From an uncultured Bacteroidia bacterium (GTDB lineage Bacteria > Bacteroidota > Bacteroidia > Bacteroidales > ML635J-15), in assembly GCA_902800045.1 (NCBI GenBank), contig CADCCZ010000001.1, positions 849,346-913,345 of the forward strand: 64,000 bases of DNA, written 5' to 3'. Below, piece by piece: positions 9,098-17,723 of the stretch (the first letter of the stretch is position 1; the number at the start of each line of letters is the position of its first letter). A model generated the notes under the pieces. It did not search any database. It was given only the letters and a program-made list of their open reading frames with translations, and had not been told where the DNA came from. The position numbers and the translations under genes were made by a program.

Positions 9098-9120
9098 TAG
9101 ACGCAATGCATTGCGTGCTA
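9098..9120. repeat. Palindrome with GCAATGCATTGC core
   Basis: ACGCAATGCATTGCGT (9101-9116) is a perfect 16-bp palindrome extended by TAG / CTA with one bulged base. The same 12-bp core lies at the centre of the larger palindrome at 57479-57516, so the two probably belong to one repeat family. Confidence 0.7.
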
Positions 9121-9212
9121 CAATCAAATCATCAAATCTTTTAACCTTGAACATTAGTACGGTCGCGGCGCACCACGACTCAACAAGCTCGGGGGACGGA
9201 GAACTTAGAAAC

Positions 9213-9307
9213 GGCGTCAGCCCTCAAACGGGCTTTGCCCATCAAACGCCGAAGGCATTCAAACAGCGCAGCGATAAACGGCTTTAGCCATCAAACGGGC
9301 GCAGCCC
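9213..9307. repeat. Mini-hairpin array (six units) at the yitT 3' end
   Basis: Six short inverted repeats follow one another every 13-19 bp: GGC-GTCA-GCC (9213), GGGC-TTT-GCCC (9230), GCC-GAA-GGC (9248), CGC-A-GCG (9267), GGC-TTTA-GCC (9280) and GGGC-GCA-GCCC (9297-9307). They are joined by AAACG- or AAACA-type linkers, mostly TCAAAC. Stem sequences differ between units but pairing is kept. The last unit ends one base before the yitT stop codon (9308-9310, minus strand), so on that mRNA the array would form the start of the 3' UTR. Confidence 0.75.
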
Positions 9308-10186
9308 TTACACTTCTCTCTTCAGTTCGTCGAAATTCTTTCCGAATACTCCCTGAACCTTGTCGATAGAAATGAACGCATCGGGGTCTTCCTGGTTGAT
9401 TACCTGCATTATGTCCTGCTTGTCGGTACGATGGGCAAGAACCATAAGCACATCCTTGTCTTCCTTCGAGTACCATCCATAGGCTTTCAGCACCGTCACG
9501 CCTCGATGCACCTCGTTGGTAATCCGGTCGGCAATCTCCTTGGGCTTGTTGGTGAAGATGATAATCTGGAAGGTCTTTCGGTAGCCGTCCATAACCATGT
9601 CGGAAACGTACGAGTACGAGAACATGTAGATGTAGCAGTAAATTAAGGTCTGGATGTCGTGAACTATGAAATACGACGAGCCGATTATCAATACGTTGAT
9701 GTACATTGAGATACGTCCGTAAGGTATGTTCTTGTACTTGAGAATCATAAGGATTATGATGTCGGTTCCGCCAGTGTTTCCACCGTACGAAATTGTTAAG
9801 CCTACACCGATTGCAGAAATAGCAGCGCCAAGCACAGCGTTTGACAGCAAGTCGTTTGCAATCAATGGTTCTGTGATAATCATCTGGAACAATCCAAACA
9901 AAGCCGAACTTATTGCCGTACAGAATATGGTATTTATGGCGAAACGCTTGCCCAAAGTCTTTGCACCTATTATGATTAGTATTGCGTTGAGCACAAAGTT
10001 GCTTATACCGACAGGACAGGAGGTTCCGTAGTACAAGATTGTGGATAGACCTGCAATTCCACCGCCGGTGAGCTTGTTCGGGAGCATAAATGCCGAGTAG
10101 CCAAAAGTATATATCACAAGTCCGATGAGCATTAGGATGTAGTTCTTCACCGGATTCTTCAGTTGCTTTAATTTGTCAGTTTTCAT
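9308..10186 (-). CDS. YitT family membrane protein (DUF161 + DUF2179)
   Basis: Integral membrane protein of 292 residues in the YitT/YpjC family, whose biochemical role is not firmly known. Five or six hydrophobic segments lie between residues 15 and 205, including the family stretch NKLTGGGIAGLSTILYYGT and GNTGGTDIIILMI. The cytoplasmic C-terminal DUF2179 domain (about 210-290) has VTVLKAYGWYSKEDKDVLM. It follows kdsD by 28 bp and is probably co-transcribed with it. Its stop codon directly meets the mini-hairpin repeat array. Confidence 0.9.
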   Translation of the reverse strand: MKTDKLKQLKNPVKNYILMLIGLVIYTFGYSAFMLPNKLTGGGIAGLSTILYYGTSCPVGISNFVLNAILIIIGAKTLGKRFAINTIFCTAISSALFGLFQMIITEPLIANDLLSNAVLGAAISAIGVGLTISYGGNTGGTDIIILMILKYKNIPYGRISMYINVLIIGSSYFIVHDIQTLIYCYIYMFSYSYVSDMVMDGYRKTFQIIIFTNKPKEIADRITNEVHRGVTVLKAYGWYSKEDKDVLMVLAHRTDKQDIMQVINQEDPDAFISIDKVQGVFGKNFDELKREV

Positions 10187-10214
10187 GGTTGCTTACCTTA
10201 TTAATTATATATGT

Positions 10215-11183
10215 CTACACAATTCCTTCTCGCATTAGGTCGTGCAGATGAACGACGCCCATATATTTGTCGCCATCGACAATGAGAACCTGCGTAATGC
10301 TGTTCTTTTGCATCATCTGCAAGGCATTTACTGCCAGTTCGCCGTCCTGTATGCACTTAGGCGACTTTGTCATTATATCGGCAGCCTTTATATCCTTGAT
10401 ATTGTCGTAGTTGTTGAGCATTCGACGGATGTCGCCGTCAGTAATAATGCCGAGGACCTTTTTGTTTTCGTCAACCACAGCCGCAGCGCCAAGTCGTTTG
10501 CTTGAAATCTCGGAGATTACAAACTTTATGCTTGCATCTGGCGAAACCTGTGGCTTTTCGTTCTGCTGATAAATGTCGTTTACCTTTAAATATAGTTTCT
10601 TGCCGAGCGAACCTCCCGGGTGGAATTTTGCAAAGTCGGCAGGGGTGAAGCCTTTCATTTCTAGCAGGGCAACCATCAGCGCATCGCCAACGACAAGCTG
10701 TGCAGTGGTACTCGACGATGGTGCAAGATTGTGAGGCGAGGCTTCCGAATCGACGGTGGACCGCAACACTATGTCGGCCGACTTCGCCAAAAACGATTCG
10801 GTGTCGGAGACAATGGCTATGAGCAGATTGTTATTGCGTTTAATTAAAGGTATGAGAACTTTAATTTCTGGCGTATTTCCGCTTTTCGAAATGCAGATTA
10901 CAACATCGTCGTCCTGGACAATGCCAAGGTCGCCATGTATTGCGTCGGCAGCGTGCATGAAAATTGCAGGGGTGCCTGTCGAGTTGAGGCTGGCTACAAT
11001 CTTTGTGCCTATGGCAGCACTTTTGCCTATGCCTGTTATTACAACGCGGCCTTTCGACTGCGAAATCTTTTTTACTGCTTCTGCAAAACTGTCGTCAATA
11101 TAATCGACAATCTTCTGTATGGCGTTCGCTTCGTGTGTTACAGTGCGTTTGCCAATGCTTATTATTTCCTTGTTGTCTAACAT
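10215..11183 (-). CDS. kdsD: Arabinose-5-phosphate isomerase (KdsD/KpsF family)
   Basis: Interconverts ribulose 5-phosphate and arabinose 5-phosphate, the precursor of Kdo for lipopolysaccharide. The 322-residue protein has an N-terminal SIS domain (about 35-170) with GIGKSAAIGTKIVASLNSTG and VVICISKSGNTPE. The family motif HPGGSLGKKL is near residue 190. Two CBS domains occupy about 205-322 (GIITDGDIRRML in the first). A -7 box TAATTTTG lies 15 bp upstream (11198-11205). No other Kdo gene is in the window. Confidence 0.93.
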   Translation of the reverse strand: MLDNKEIISIGKRTVTHEANAIQKIVDYIDDSFAEAVKKISQSKGRVVITGIGKSAAIGTKIVASLNSTGTPAIFMHAADAIHGDLGIVQDDDVVICISKSGNTPEIKVLIPLIKRNNNLLIAIVSDTESFLAKSADIVLRSTVDSEASPHNLAPSSSTTAQLVVGDALMVALLEMKGFTPADFAKFHPGGSLGKKLYLKVNDIYQQNEKPQVSPDASIKFVISEISSKRLGAAAVVDENKKVLGIITDGDIRRMLNNYDNIKDIKAADIMTKSPKCIQDGELAVNALQMMQKNSITQVLIVDGDKYMGVVHLHDLMREGIV

Positions 11184-11197
11184 GAAAATTTTTTTTG

Positions 11198-11236
11198 CAA
11201 AATTAATATTTTAATCACAAAAAAAACTTATCTTTG
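11198..11236. promoter_or_regulatory. Divergent -7 boxes of kdsD and recQ
   Basis: On the minus strand TAATTTTG (11198-11205) faces kdsD; on the plus strand TATCTTTG (11229-11236) faces recQ. Both match TAnnTTTG. Neither has a TTG at ideal spacing. Confidence 0.5.
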
Positions 11237-11266
11237 TTTTCGTATCCTACAGGATTTTTCTGAGGG

Positions 11267-13471
11267 ATGCCTCAAAAACATTTTTATATGGATGCTAGAG
11301 AAGAAAAAATATACGAACTTTTAAAGAAATATTTCGGTTTCAACGACTTTAAAGGTCAGCAGAAGGAAGTAATCCTCAGTCTTTTGGACGGCAAGGATAG
11401 TTTTGTGCTGATGCCTACTGGCGGTGGAAAATCGCTGTGCTACCAGTTGCCTGCGCTTATGCTCGAAGGTACGGCAATCATTATATCGCCGCTTATTGCT
11501 TTGATGAAGAACCAGGTCGACGCAATGCGAGGTTTCAGCATGGAGGAGGGCGTAGCCCATTTTCTGAACTCCACACTTAGCAAAACCGAAATTTCCGCCG
11601 TTAAGGACGATATAATGTCGGGAAAGACAAAACTTCTGTATGTCGCACCCGAATCGCTCACCAAGGAGGACAATATCGAATTTCTAAAAAAGTTCAAGAT
11701 TTCGTTCTACGCGGTCGACGAAGCACATTGTATTTCGGAATGGGGACACGATTTCCGTCCCGAATACAGGAAAATCCGTTCGATAGTTAACGAAATAGGT
11801 CCCGCTCCGCTGATGACGCTTACCGCTACGGCAACGCCAAAGGTTCAGCACGACATTCAGAAAAACTTGGACATGCTCGACGCTAATGTATTCAAGTCAT
11901 CGTTCCGCCGTCCTAACCTTTACTACGAAGTACGACCAAAAATCAATGCAACTAAGCAGATTATCAAATATATTAAGGATAATCCTGGCAAGTCGGGAAT
12001 TATCTACTGCTTGAGCCGTAAAAAGGTTGAAGAACTAGCTGAAATGCTGGTCGTCAACCAGATAAAAGCATTGCCTTACCATGCCGGAATGGACGCCGCT
12101 ACGCGTTCGCGCAACCAGGACATGTTCCTCAACGAGGAAGTCGATGTCATCGTTGCTACCATCGCTTTCGGTATGGGAATCGACAAGCCCGATGTACGTT
12201 TCGTCATCCACTACAACATTCCTAAGAGCCTCGAGGGCTACTATCAGGAAACTGGACGTGCCGGTCGTGATGGCGGAGAAGGAAAGTGTATCGCGTTCTA
12301 CACATACGACGATATACAGAAGTTGGAAAAGTTCATGCAGAACAAGCCGATGAACGAACAGGAAATCGGCAAACAACTTCTTGCAGAGACTGTTTCGTAC
12401 GCTGAATCAACTACTTGCCGTGTGCGTCAGTTGCTCAACTATTTCGGTGAGGAAATGGAAGAAGACTGCGGAAACTGCGACAACTGCCTCAACCCGAAGG
12501 AACGTTTCGAGGGCAAGGAAGATGTGCAGACCGTACTCGAGACTATCATTGCCGTCAAGGACGGCTTCAAGGTCGATCATATTATAAATATATTGATAGG
12601 TAAGGCCACATCCGAAATTACAACCTACCAGCACGACAAGCTGCCGACTTTCGGTATTGGTTCCGACGAGACGCCGTTGTACTGGAAGGGCGTTATCCGC
12701 CAGATGATAATAGCCAAGTTGATCGAAAAGGGAATTGTCAACTATGGTTTGCTGAAGGTTACCGACAAGGGTTACGAGTTCTACAAGAATCCTTATTCGA
12801 TAATGCTTACTCGCGACACCGACTACGAGGCAATCGAAGACCAGGAGCGCGAGTCGGAATATGGAGGAACTGCAGCAGCCGACGAGGAACTTTACACCAT
12901 GCTCAAGAATCTGCGCAAGGATATTGCAAAGAAACTCAAGTTGCCGCCATACGTAATCTTCGACGATGCTTCGTTGCAGGATATGGCAATTCAGTACCCG
13001 ATAACAATCGACGAACTGAAGAACTGCCAGAAGGTGGGACAGGGCAAGGCTCAGAAATTCGGAAAAGAATTTGTCGAGCTTATCAAGCAGCATATCGAGA
13101 TTAACGGTATCGATCGTCCCGAAGACCTTGTAATAAAGTCGGTCGGTTCAAGTTCTGAATCAAAACGAATGATAATCAGGAATATCGACAGCCGTATGTC
13201 GCTCGACGACATTGCCGACGGCATGAAGATGACACTCATGGAACTCATCGAGCAGCTCGAATCGTTTGTCGACTCCGGCACAACTATCAATATCGATTAT
13301 TATTTGAACACAATACTCGATAGCAACGATATCGAAGACATCTACACTTACTTCCGCGAAGATTCGGAGGACGGAACTATCGAAGAGGCTTTGCGCGAAT
13401 TCGGCGAAGACTACTCCGAAGAGGAAATAAGACTTGTGAGGTTGAAATTCATATGCGAGATGGGAAACTAA
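11267..13471 (+). CDS. recQ: ATP-dependent DNA helicase RecQ
   Basis: 3'-5' DNA helicase of recombinational repair and replication-fork processing. The 734-residue protein shows Walker A TGGGKSLCYQLPA near residue 50, the DEAH box VDEAHCISEWGHDFRPEYRK near 155, and the motif VI stretch QETGRAGRDGGEGKC near 332. A zinc site (CRVRQLLNYF...CGNCDNC, about 385-410) leads into the winged-helix RQC domain. The HRDC domain is at about 530-610, followed by a helical C-terminal extension of roughly 100 residues. The ATG at 11267 is used; ATG 11288 (MDAREEK) is an equally good alternative. The stop codon is followed within 4 bp by a repeat element. Confidence 0.95.
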   Translation: MPQKHFYMDAREEKIYELLKKYFGFNDFKGQQKEVILSLLDGKDSFVLMPTGGGKSLCYQLPALMLEGTAIIISPLIALMKNQVDAMRGFSMEEGVAHFLNSTLSKTEISAVKDDIMSGKTKLLYVAPESLTKEDNIEFLKKFKISFYAVDEAHCISEWGHDFRPEYRKIRSIVNEIGPAPLMTLTATATPKVQHDIQKNLDMLDANVFKSSFRRPNLYYEVRPKINATKQIIKYIKDNPGKSGIIYCLSRKKVEELAEMLVVNQIKALPYHAGMDAATRSRNQDMFLNEEVDVIVATIAFGMGIDKPDVRFVIHYNIPKSLEGYYQETGRAGRDGGEGKCIAFYTYDDIQKLEKFMQNKPMNEQEIGKQLLAETVSYAESTTCRVRQLLNYFGEEMEEDCGNCDNCLNPKERFEGKEDVQTVLETIIAVKDGFKVDHIINILIGKATSEITTYQHDKLPTFGIGSDETPLYWKGVIRQMIIAKLIEKGIVNYGLLKVTDKGYEFYKNPYSIMLTRDTDYEAIEDQERESEYGGTAAADEELYTMLKNLRKDIAKKLKLPPYVIFDDASLQDMAIQYPITIDELKNCQKVGQGKAQKFGKEFVELIKQHIEINGIDRPEDLVIKSVGSSSESKRMIIRNIDSRMSLDDIADGMKMTLMELIEQLESFVDSGTTINIDYYLNTILDSNDIEDIYTYFREDSEDGTIEEALREFGEDYSEEEIRLVRLKFICEMGN

Positions 13472-13474
13472 AAA

Positions 13475-13548
13475 ATTGATATTTAACAATGGATAATTGA
13501 TAATTTGTGGTGTCGTTGCACGCAACGACACATGCAACAACACCACAA
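13475..13548. repeat. Composite repeat: AT-rich arm plus nested palindrome after recQ
   Basis: Directly after the recQ stop comes an AT-rich arm (AATTGATATTTAACAATGG, then ATAATTGATAATT) and then a nested palindrome. The inner hairpin is TGTCGTTGC / GCAACGACA with a 2-nt centre (13511-13530). An outer pair TTGTGGTG (13505-13512) / CACCACAA (13541-13548) overlaps its base by two bases. The order stop codon - AT arm - palindrome is the same as after nadE (57556 down to 57479, minus strand). Confidence 0.75.
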
Positions 13549-13567
13549 CAAATAAAAAATCCGAACC

Positions 13568-14437
13568 TTGCAAACATCAAACTCTGAACGGCTTAAATAT
13601 TCTGCTGGAATTGTTTCCATCATTGTTAACACTCTGCTTTTTGCCCTGAAATATTGGGCAGGCATTGTGTCGGGTTCTGTGGCTTTGCTCGCCGATGCTT
13701 GGCATACCTTGTCCGATTCGTTGAGTTCGGTAGCCGTGATTATTGGCGTAAAACTTTCGTCGCGTAAAGCCGACAAGGAGCATCCGTTCGGACATGGTCG
13801 CATCGAAAACCTTGTGGCGATACTGATAGGCGTAATGCTGGCAATTGTAGCCTACGAATTTGTGATGGAGTCGATTGACAAACTGCGCAATCCAGACAAT
13901 AAAGCGATTTTTGGAACTTTGGCGATTGTGGTGACGGCTGTGTCAATTGTTGTGAAGGAATTGATGGCGCAGTTTTCGTTTTATGTGGCACGCAAGACCG
14001 AAAGCACATCAGTGAAAGCCGACGGCTGGCATCATCGTAGCGATGCTTTGTCGTCCATAGTAGTGCTTGTCGGAATCTTCCTGCAAGACTATTTCTGGTG
14101 GATTGATGCCGTGCTGGGAATATGCGTGTCGGCAATTCTGATGGTCGCCGTATATCATATTATCCGCGAAGCTGTCGACAAGCTAATGGGGCAGAATGTT
14201 CCTGACGAAACTATTGCCGAAGTCAATGCGATAATTTCCGAAACAGTTGGCGGCAACCTCAAGGCGCATCATTTCCATATTCACAACTATGGAACGCATA
14301 GCGAACTTACTTTCCACATAAAACTGCCGCCAGAAATGACAATTCTCGAAGGGCACGACATTGCCGACAAAATTGAGAAACATTTGCGCGAAAAAATGGG
14401 CGTGGAGTCGACAATCCACATCGAGCCAGAAAAGTAA
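13568..14437 (+). CDS. Cation diffusion facilitator (CDF) family transporter
   Basis: Divalent metal/proton antiporter of the CDF family exporting Zn, Fe, Mn or similar; the metal cannot be told here. The 289-residue protein has six predicted membrane helices over residues 10-205. The two metal-site motifs are DAWHTLSD (near 39) and DGWHHRSD (near 155), both with the HxxxD pattern. The cytoplasmic C-terminal dimer domain (about 210-289) has LKAHHFHIHNYGTHSELTFHI. The reading frame has no ATG near its beginning: the only usable start is TTG at 13568, 15 bp after an in-frame stop (13553). The upstream repeat element ends about 20 bp before it, so an insertion may have removed the original start. 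Confidence 0.9.
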   Translation: MQTSNSERLKYSAGIVSIIVNTLLFALKYWAGIVSGSVALLADAWHTLSDSLSSVAVIIGVKLSSRKADKEHPFGHGRIENLVAILIGVMLAIVAYEFVMESIDKLRNPDNKAIFGTLAIVVTAVSIVVKELMAQFSFYVARKTESTSVKADGWHHRSDALSSIVVLVGIFLQDYFWWIDAVLGICVSAILMVAVYHIIREAVDKLMGQNVPDETIAEVNAIISETVGGNLKAHHFHIHNYGTHSELTFHIKLPPEMTILEGHDIADKIEKHLREKMGVESTIHIEPEK

Positions 14438-14521
14438 CGAGTACCCACAAACAATCGTTTTTTGTTTGAAAACTTGTTTATAAAAATTACCGCATAAAAC
14501 ATACCTATTAATTAAAAGGCT

Positions 14522-14529
14522 TAACTTTG
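14522..14529 (+). promoter_or_regulatory. -7 promoter box of the nqr operon
   Basis: TAACTTTG followed by C, matching TAnnTTTG. Transcription would start near 14536, which excludes a TTG codon at 14527 as the nqrA start and supports TTG 14557. Confidence 0.55.
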
Positions 14530-14556
14530 CCATCTAATTTTTTAATCTGTCGTATT

Positions 14557-15885
14557 TTGAAAACTATAAGGATTAGAAAAGGTTTGGATATCAAGATGCA
14601 AGGTGTGGCAGAGGAATTGGTTTCCAGTAAGTTGACACCTAAACGATACTGCATCAGACCAACGGATTTTCATGGTATAACACCCAAGATGGACTGCAAG
14701 GAAGGTGACCGTCTGAAACGTGGAACTATCGTTTTCCACGACAAGGACGTGCCAGAAATTTGCTTTGCTTCTCCATGCTCGGGTATTTTAAAAAATATTG
14801 TGCGTGGCGAAAAACGCAAGATTCTACGAGTTGAGATTGAAGCCGACGGCAGCGACGAAGCTGTACAATTCGATACTAACGAAGATGTACGGACTCTGTT
14901 TTCGAAAGCAGGAATATATCCGCTTATAAATCAGCGTCCTTACGGAATTGTCGCCAATCCAAACTTAACTCCGCGCGATATTTTCATCTCTTTCCTCGAT
15001 ACGGCTCCGCTTGCTTGTAATTTGGAGTTTGCCTTGAAGGATGATGTTGAGTATCTGAAACTTGCAATCAGGTCGCTATATCATTTTACCAGTGGAAATG
15101 TTTATTTGTCGTTCGGTAAGGATTCGCGCCTTGCGATGCTTATGCCCGATGACCCCGAAATTATCAAGAACATATTTGTTGGCAAACATCCTGCTGGACT
15201 TGTCGGTACGCAGATAAACAAGCTAAAGCCCATAAACAAGGGCGAAACTGTATGGACAATCAGTGCATCTAACTTGCCAATCATTGGACGCTTGCTGAAA
15301 CATGGCGAATATCAGCCGGAAAAGACTGTTGCTGTATGTGGCGCAGAAGTAGTTGCTCCGCAGTATTACAAGCTTCGCATAGGTGCCGACTTGTCGCAGT
15401 TGCGCAACGGAATGCTGTTGTCCGAAAATGTCCGCATAATTTCCGGCAATGTGCTTACTGGTATAAATGTTACTGATAATCCGTATCTTGGCTTCAACGA
15501 AATGCAGGTTTCGGTAATCCCCGAAGGCGACGAATACGAAATGTTCGGCTGGATGTTGCCAGGGGCAAACAAGTTCAGCAACTCGCGGACTTTCCTCTCG
15601 ATGCTTATGCCGTGGAAACGCTTCAACCTCGACACAAACATGCACGGAGAAGAACGTGCATACGTCGTTACAGGTCAGTACGAAAAGGTTTGTCCGCTCG
15701 ACATTTATCCGCAACTGCTTGTAAAAGCAGCAATGACCGACGATATTGACAAGATGGAAGAGCTTGGCATTTACGAAGTTATAGAAGAGGACTTGGCATT
15801 GTGCGAATTTGTTTGCACCTCGAAGATTGCAGTTCAGCAGACGATTCGTCACGGCTTGGATTTAGTACGTAAAGAAATGGAATAG
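14557..15885 (+). CDS. nqrA: Na+-translocating NADH:quinone reductase subunit A
   Basis: Peripheral quinone-associated subunit of the Na+-NQR complex, which couples NADH oxidation by quinone to sodium export across the inner membrane. The start chosen is TTG at 14557, giving MKTIRIRKGLDIKMQGVAEE, the usual NqrA N-terminus with the IRKGLDI signature. A more distal TTG at 14527 lies inside the -7 box. The length is then 442 residues. Further family features are FHGITPKMDCKEGDRLKRG near residue 40 and a long alpha/beta C-terminal half (for example MLPGANKFSNSRTFLS). It is the first gene of nqrABCDEF, with 6 bp between its stop and the nqrB ATG. Confidence 0.94.
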   Translation: MKTIRIRKGLDIKMQGVAEELVSSKLTPKRYCIRPTDFHGITPKMDCKEGDRLKRGTIVFHDKDVPEICFASPCSGILKNIVRGEKRKILRVEIEADGSDEAVQFDTNEDVRTLFSKAGIYPLINQRPYGIVANPNLTPRDIFISFLDTAPLACNLEFALKDDVEYLKLAIRSLYHFTSGNVYLSFGKDSRLAMLMPDDPEIIKNIFVGKHPAGLVGTQINKLKPINKGETVWTISASNLPIIGRLLKHGEYQPEKTVAVCGAEVVAPQYYKLRIGADLSQLRNGMLLSENVRIISGNVLTGINVTDNPYLGFNEMQVSVIPEGDEYEMFGWMLPGANKFSNSRTFLSMLMPWKRFNLDTNMHGEERAYVVTGQYEKVCPLDIYPQLLVKAAMTDDIDKMEELGIYEVIEEDLALCEFVCTSKIAVQQTIRHGLDLVRKEME

Positions 15886-15891
15886 TTGATT

Positions 15892-17073
15892 ATGAATCCG
15901 ATACGAAAAATTATTGACAACATAAAGCCTAAGGTACTAGGGAAGATGCCTTTTATGACCTCGACTTTCGAGGCGTTCGAGACTTTCTTCTTCGTGCCTA
16001 AGGATGTTACCGAAAATGGTTCGCATATCCGCGATGCAATAGACATGAAGCGAACGATGATTATTGTCGTTTTTGCTTTAATTCCTTGTTTATTGTTTGG
16101 TATGTACAATGTGGGCTATCAACATTTTAACTCGATGGGAGTGCTTGCCGAAACTGGCTTCTGGACAGTCTTCTGGTATGGCTTCCTCAAAGTGTTCTGG
16201 CTGTTGCTTGTGTCGTACCTTGTCGGTTTGACAATCGAATTTGCCTTCGCTCAGGTACGCAAGCACAAGGTTAATGAGGGATTTCTCGTTACAGGAATGC
16301 TTATTCCGTTGATAATGCCCGTTGATACACCATTGTGGATGGTCGGTCTGGCAACGGCTTTTGCGGTATTGGTGGGAAAGGAGCTGTTCGGTGGCACGGG
16401 AATGAACATTGTGAATCCCGCTTTGCTGGCACGTGCTTTCCTATTTTTCTCGTATCCGTCGAAGATGTCAGGCGACCAGGTTTGGATTGCAGAACTTTCC
16501 GATGGAAAGGCTGTGGACGGTTTCTCTGGAGCAACACCATTGGCTCAGATAGGCGAGGGTAGCGATGTGATAACAAATGGATTCGGTGAGCCTACTTCAA
16601 TTCTTGATTTAGTTGTTGGCTTCATTCCGGGTTCCATCGGTGAGACATCGATAATCGCCATTGCCTTGGGAGCATTCATACTTCTATTTACAGGTATAGC
16701 AAGCTGGAAGATAATGTTTTCGGTATTTGCAGGCGGTGCTGCAATGGCGTTTGCCTTGCAATCGTACACTCCAATCGACTGGTACTGGCATTTGTGCCTC
16801 GGTGGTTTCGCATTCGGTGCTGTGTTTATGGCGACCGACCCTGTGACTGCCGCCCAGACCGAAAAGGGAAAATACATTTACGGCTTCCTTATCGGCGTGA
16901 TGGCCATGCTGATACGAATCCTGAATCCTGCTTTCCCCGAAGGTATGATGCTGGCGATACTGCTGATGAATATTTTTGCACCGCTTATCGACTATTGCGT
17001 CGTAAGGGCTAACATTAACAAGAGGTTGAGACGCGTGAAGGTAAGACGCGTAAGACGTAGAAAAAACAGATAG
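15892..17073 (+). CDS. nqrB: Na+-translocating NADH:quinone reductase subunit B
   Basis: Membrane subunit that carries covalent FMN (and riboflavin in characterised complexes) and contributes to the sodium path. The ATG at 15892 is used; a TTG two codons earlier is less likely. The 394-residue protein has about ten hydrophobic helices from residue 50 onward. The flavinylation site is the Thr of SGAT within VDGFSGATPLAQIGEG (near 204-215). The C-terminus is strongly basic (RLRRVKVRRVRRRKNR), longer and more Arg-rich than I would expect for the family. The nqrC ATG follows after 3 bp. Confidence 0.95.
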   Translation: MNPIRKIIDNIKPKVLGKMPFMTSTFEAFETFFFVPKDVTENGSHIRDAIDMKRTMIIVVFALIPCLLFGMYNVGYQHFNSMGVLAETGFWTVFWYGFLKVFWLLLVSYLVGLTIEFAFAQVRKHKVNEGFLVTGMLIPLIMPVDTPLWMVGLATAFAVLVGKELFGGTGMNIVNPALLARAFLFFSYPSKMSGDQVWIAELSDGKAVDGFSGATPLAQIGEGSDVITNGFGEPTSILDLVVGFIPGSIGETSIIAIALGAFILLFTGIASWKIMFSVFAGGAAMAFALQSYTPIDWYWHLCLGGFAFGAVFMATDPVTAAQTEKGKYIYGFLIGVMAMLIRILNPAFPEGMMLAILLMNIFAPLIDYCVVRANINKRLRRVKVRRVRRRKNR

Positions 17074-17076
17074 GCT

Positions 17077-17718
17077 ATGGACAGGAACAAGAATTCATAC
17101 ATATTTATATACTCGATAATTTTGGTCGTGGTTGTGGCTGGTGCTCTGAGCCTTGTCGCCGTATTGCTTCAGCCTAAGCAGGCCAAGAACTACGAGATAG
17201 AGCAGAAAAGAAACATTCTGTCGGCATTGAAAATAAATGTTGAGACCAAGGAAGTTGAATCGACCTACGCCAAAATTGTTACAGAAATCGCTGTTGACGA
17301 ATCGGGCAATGAGGTTGAAAAGGATGACGCTCTGGTTTTGTATAAGGCTCAGACCGACAAGGGTTTGAAATACGTTTTTCCGCTTTCGGGAAAAGGCCTT
17401 TGGGGTCCAATCTGGGGTTATCTCTCTTTGGACGAAGACCTTAACACTGTCTATGGCGCATACTTCGACCATAAGTCGGAAACTTCGGGACTTGGTGCTG
17501 AAATTGCTACCGAACATTTTCAGTCGCAGTTTTCCGGAAAGAAGATTTTCAATTCCGAAAATCAGTTTGTTGCAGTAAAGACCAACAAGCGTGGCGCACA
17601 GAACGAAAACGAAGTAGATGCAATTTCGGGAGCAACAATAACTTCTACATCGGTAAGCGAAATGTTAGAGTCTTGCTTGAATAAATATTTGCCATACATC
17701 GAAAAATCAAGGAAATAA
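17077..17718 (+). CDS. nqrC: Na+-translocating NADH:quinone reductase subunit C
   Basis: 213-residue subunit with a single N-terminal membrane helix (about 9-29) and a periplasmic FMN-binding domain. The covalent FMN attachment motif SGAT is in DAISGATITSTSVSEM (near residue 183), the Thr being the flavinylated residue. KGLWGPIWGYLSL (near 107) and GLGAEIATEHFQSQF (near 138) are typical of the FMN-binding domain. Flavinylation needs an ApbE-type transferase, which is not in this window. Confidence 0.95.
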   Translation: MDRNKNSYIFIYSIILVVVVAGALSLVAVLLQPKQAKNYEIEQKRNILSALKINVETKEVESTYAKIVTEIAVDESGNEVEKDDALVLYKAQTDKGLKYVFPLSGKGLWGPIWGYLSLDEDLNTVYGAYFDHKSETSGLGAEIATEHFQSQFSGKKIFNSENQFVAVKTNKRGAQNENEVDAISGATITSTSVSEMLESCLNKYLPYIEKSRK

Positions 17719-17723
17719 ATGTT

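Larger units (their letters stand above)
8971..9307. other. Repeat-filled gap between the lipoprotein pair and yitT
   Basis: No convincing gene in 337 bp. From left to right it holds the lipoprotein promoter (8997-9004), a palindrome with GCAATGCATTGC core (9098-9120), an imperfect inverted repeat with GTCG / CGAC ends (9162-9179) and a six-unit mini-hairpin array running up to the yitT stop codon (9213-9307). Confidence 0.7.

Noticed and set aside
9057..9287. Open frame of 76 codons across the repeat-filled gap before yitT
   Set aside because: It runs through palindromes and the mini-hairpin array, has low-complexity content imposed by the repeats, and has no promoter at the right distance.
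9213..9307. CRISPR or simple terminator cluster
   Set aside because: Units are too short for CRISPR, and the hairpins lack T-tracts needed for terminators.
14527..14556. Upstream TTG start for nqrA
   Set aside because: The codon lies inside the -7 promoter box TAACTTTG and the extra residues are not part of the normal NqrA N-terminus.
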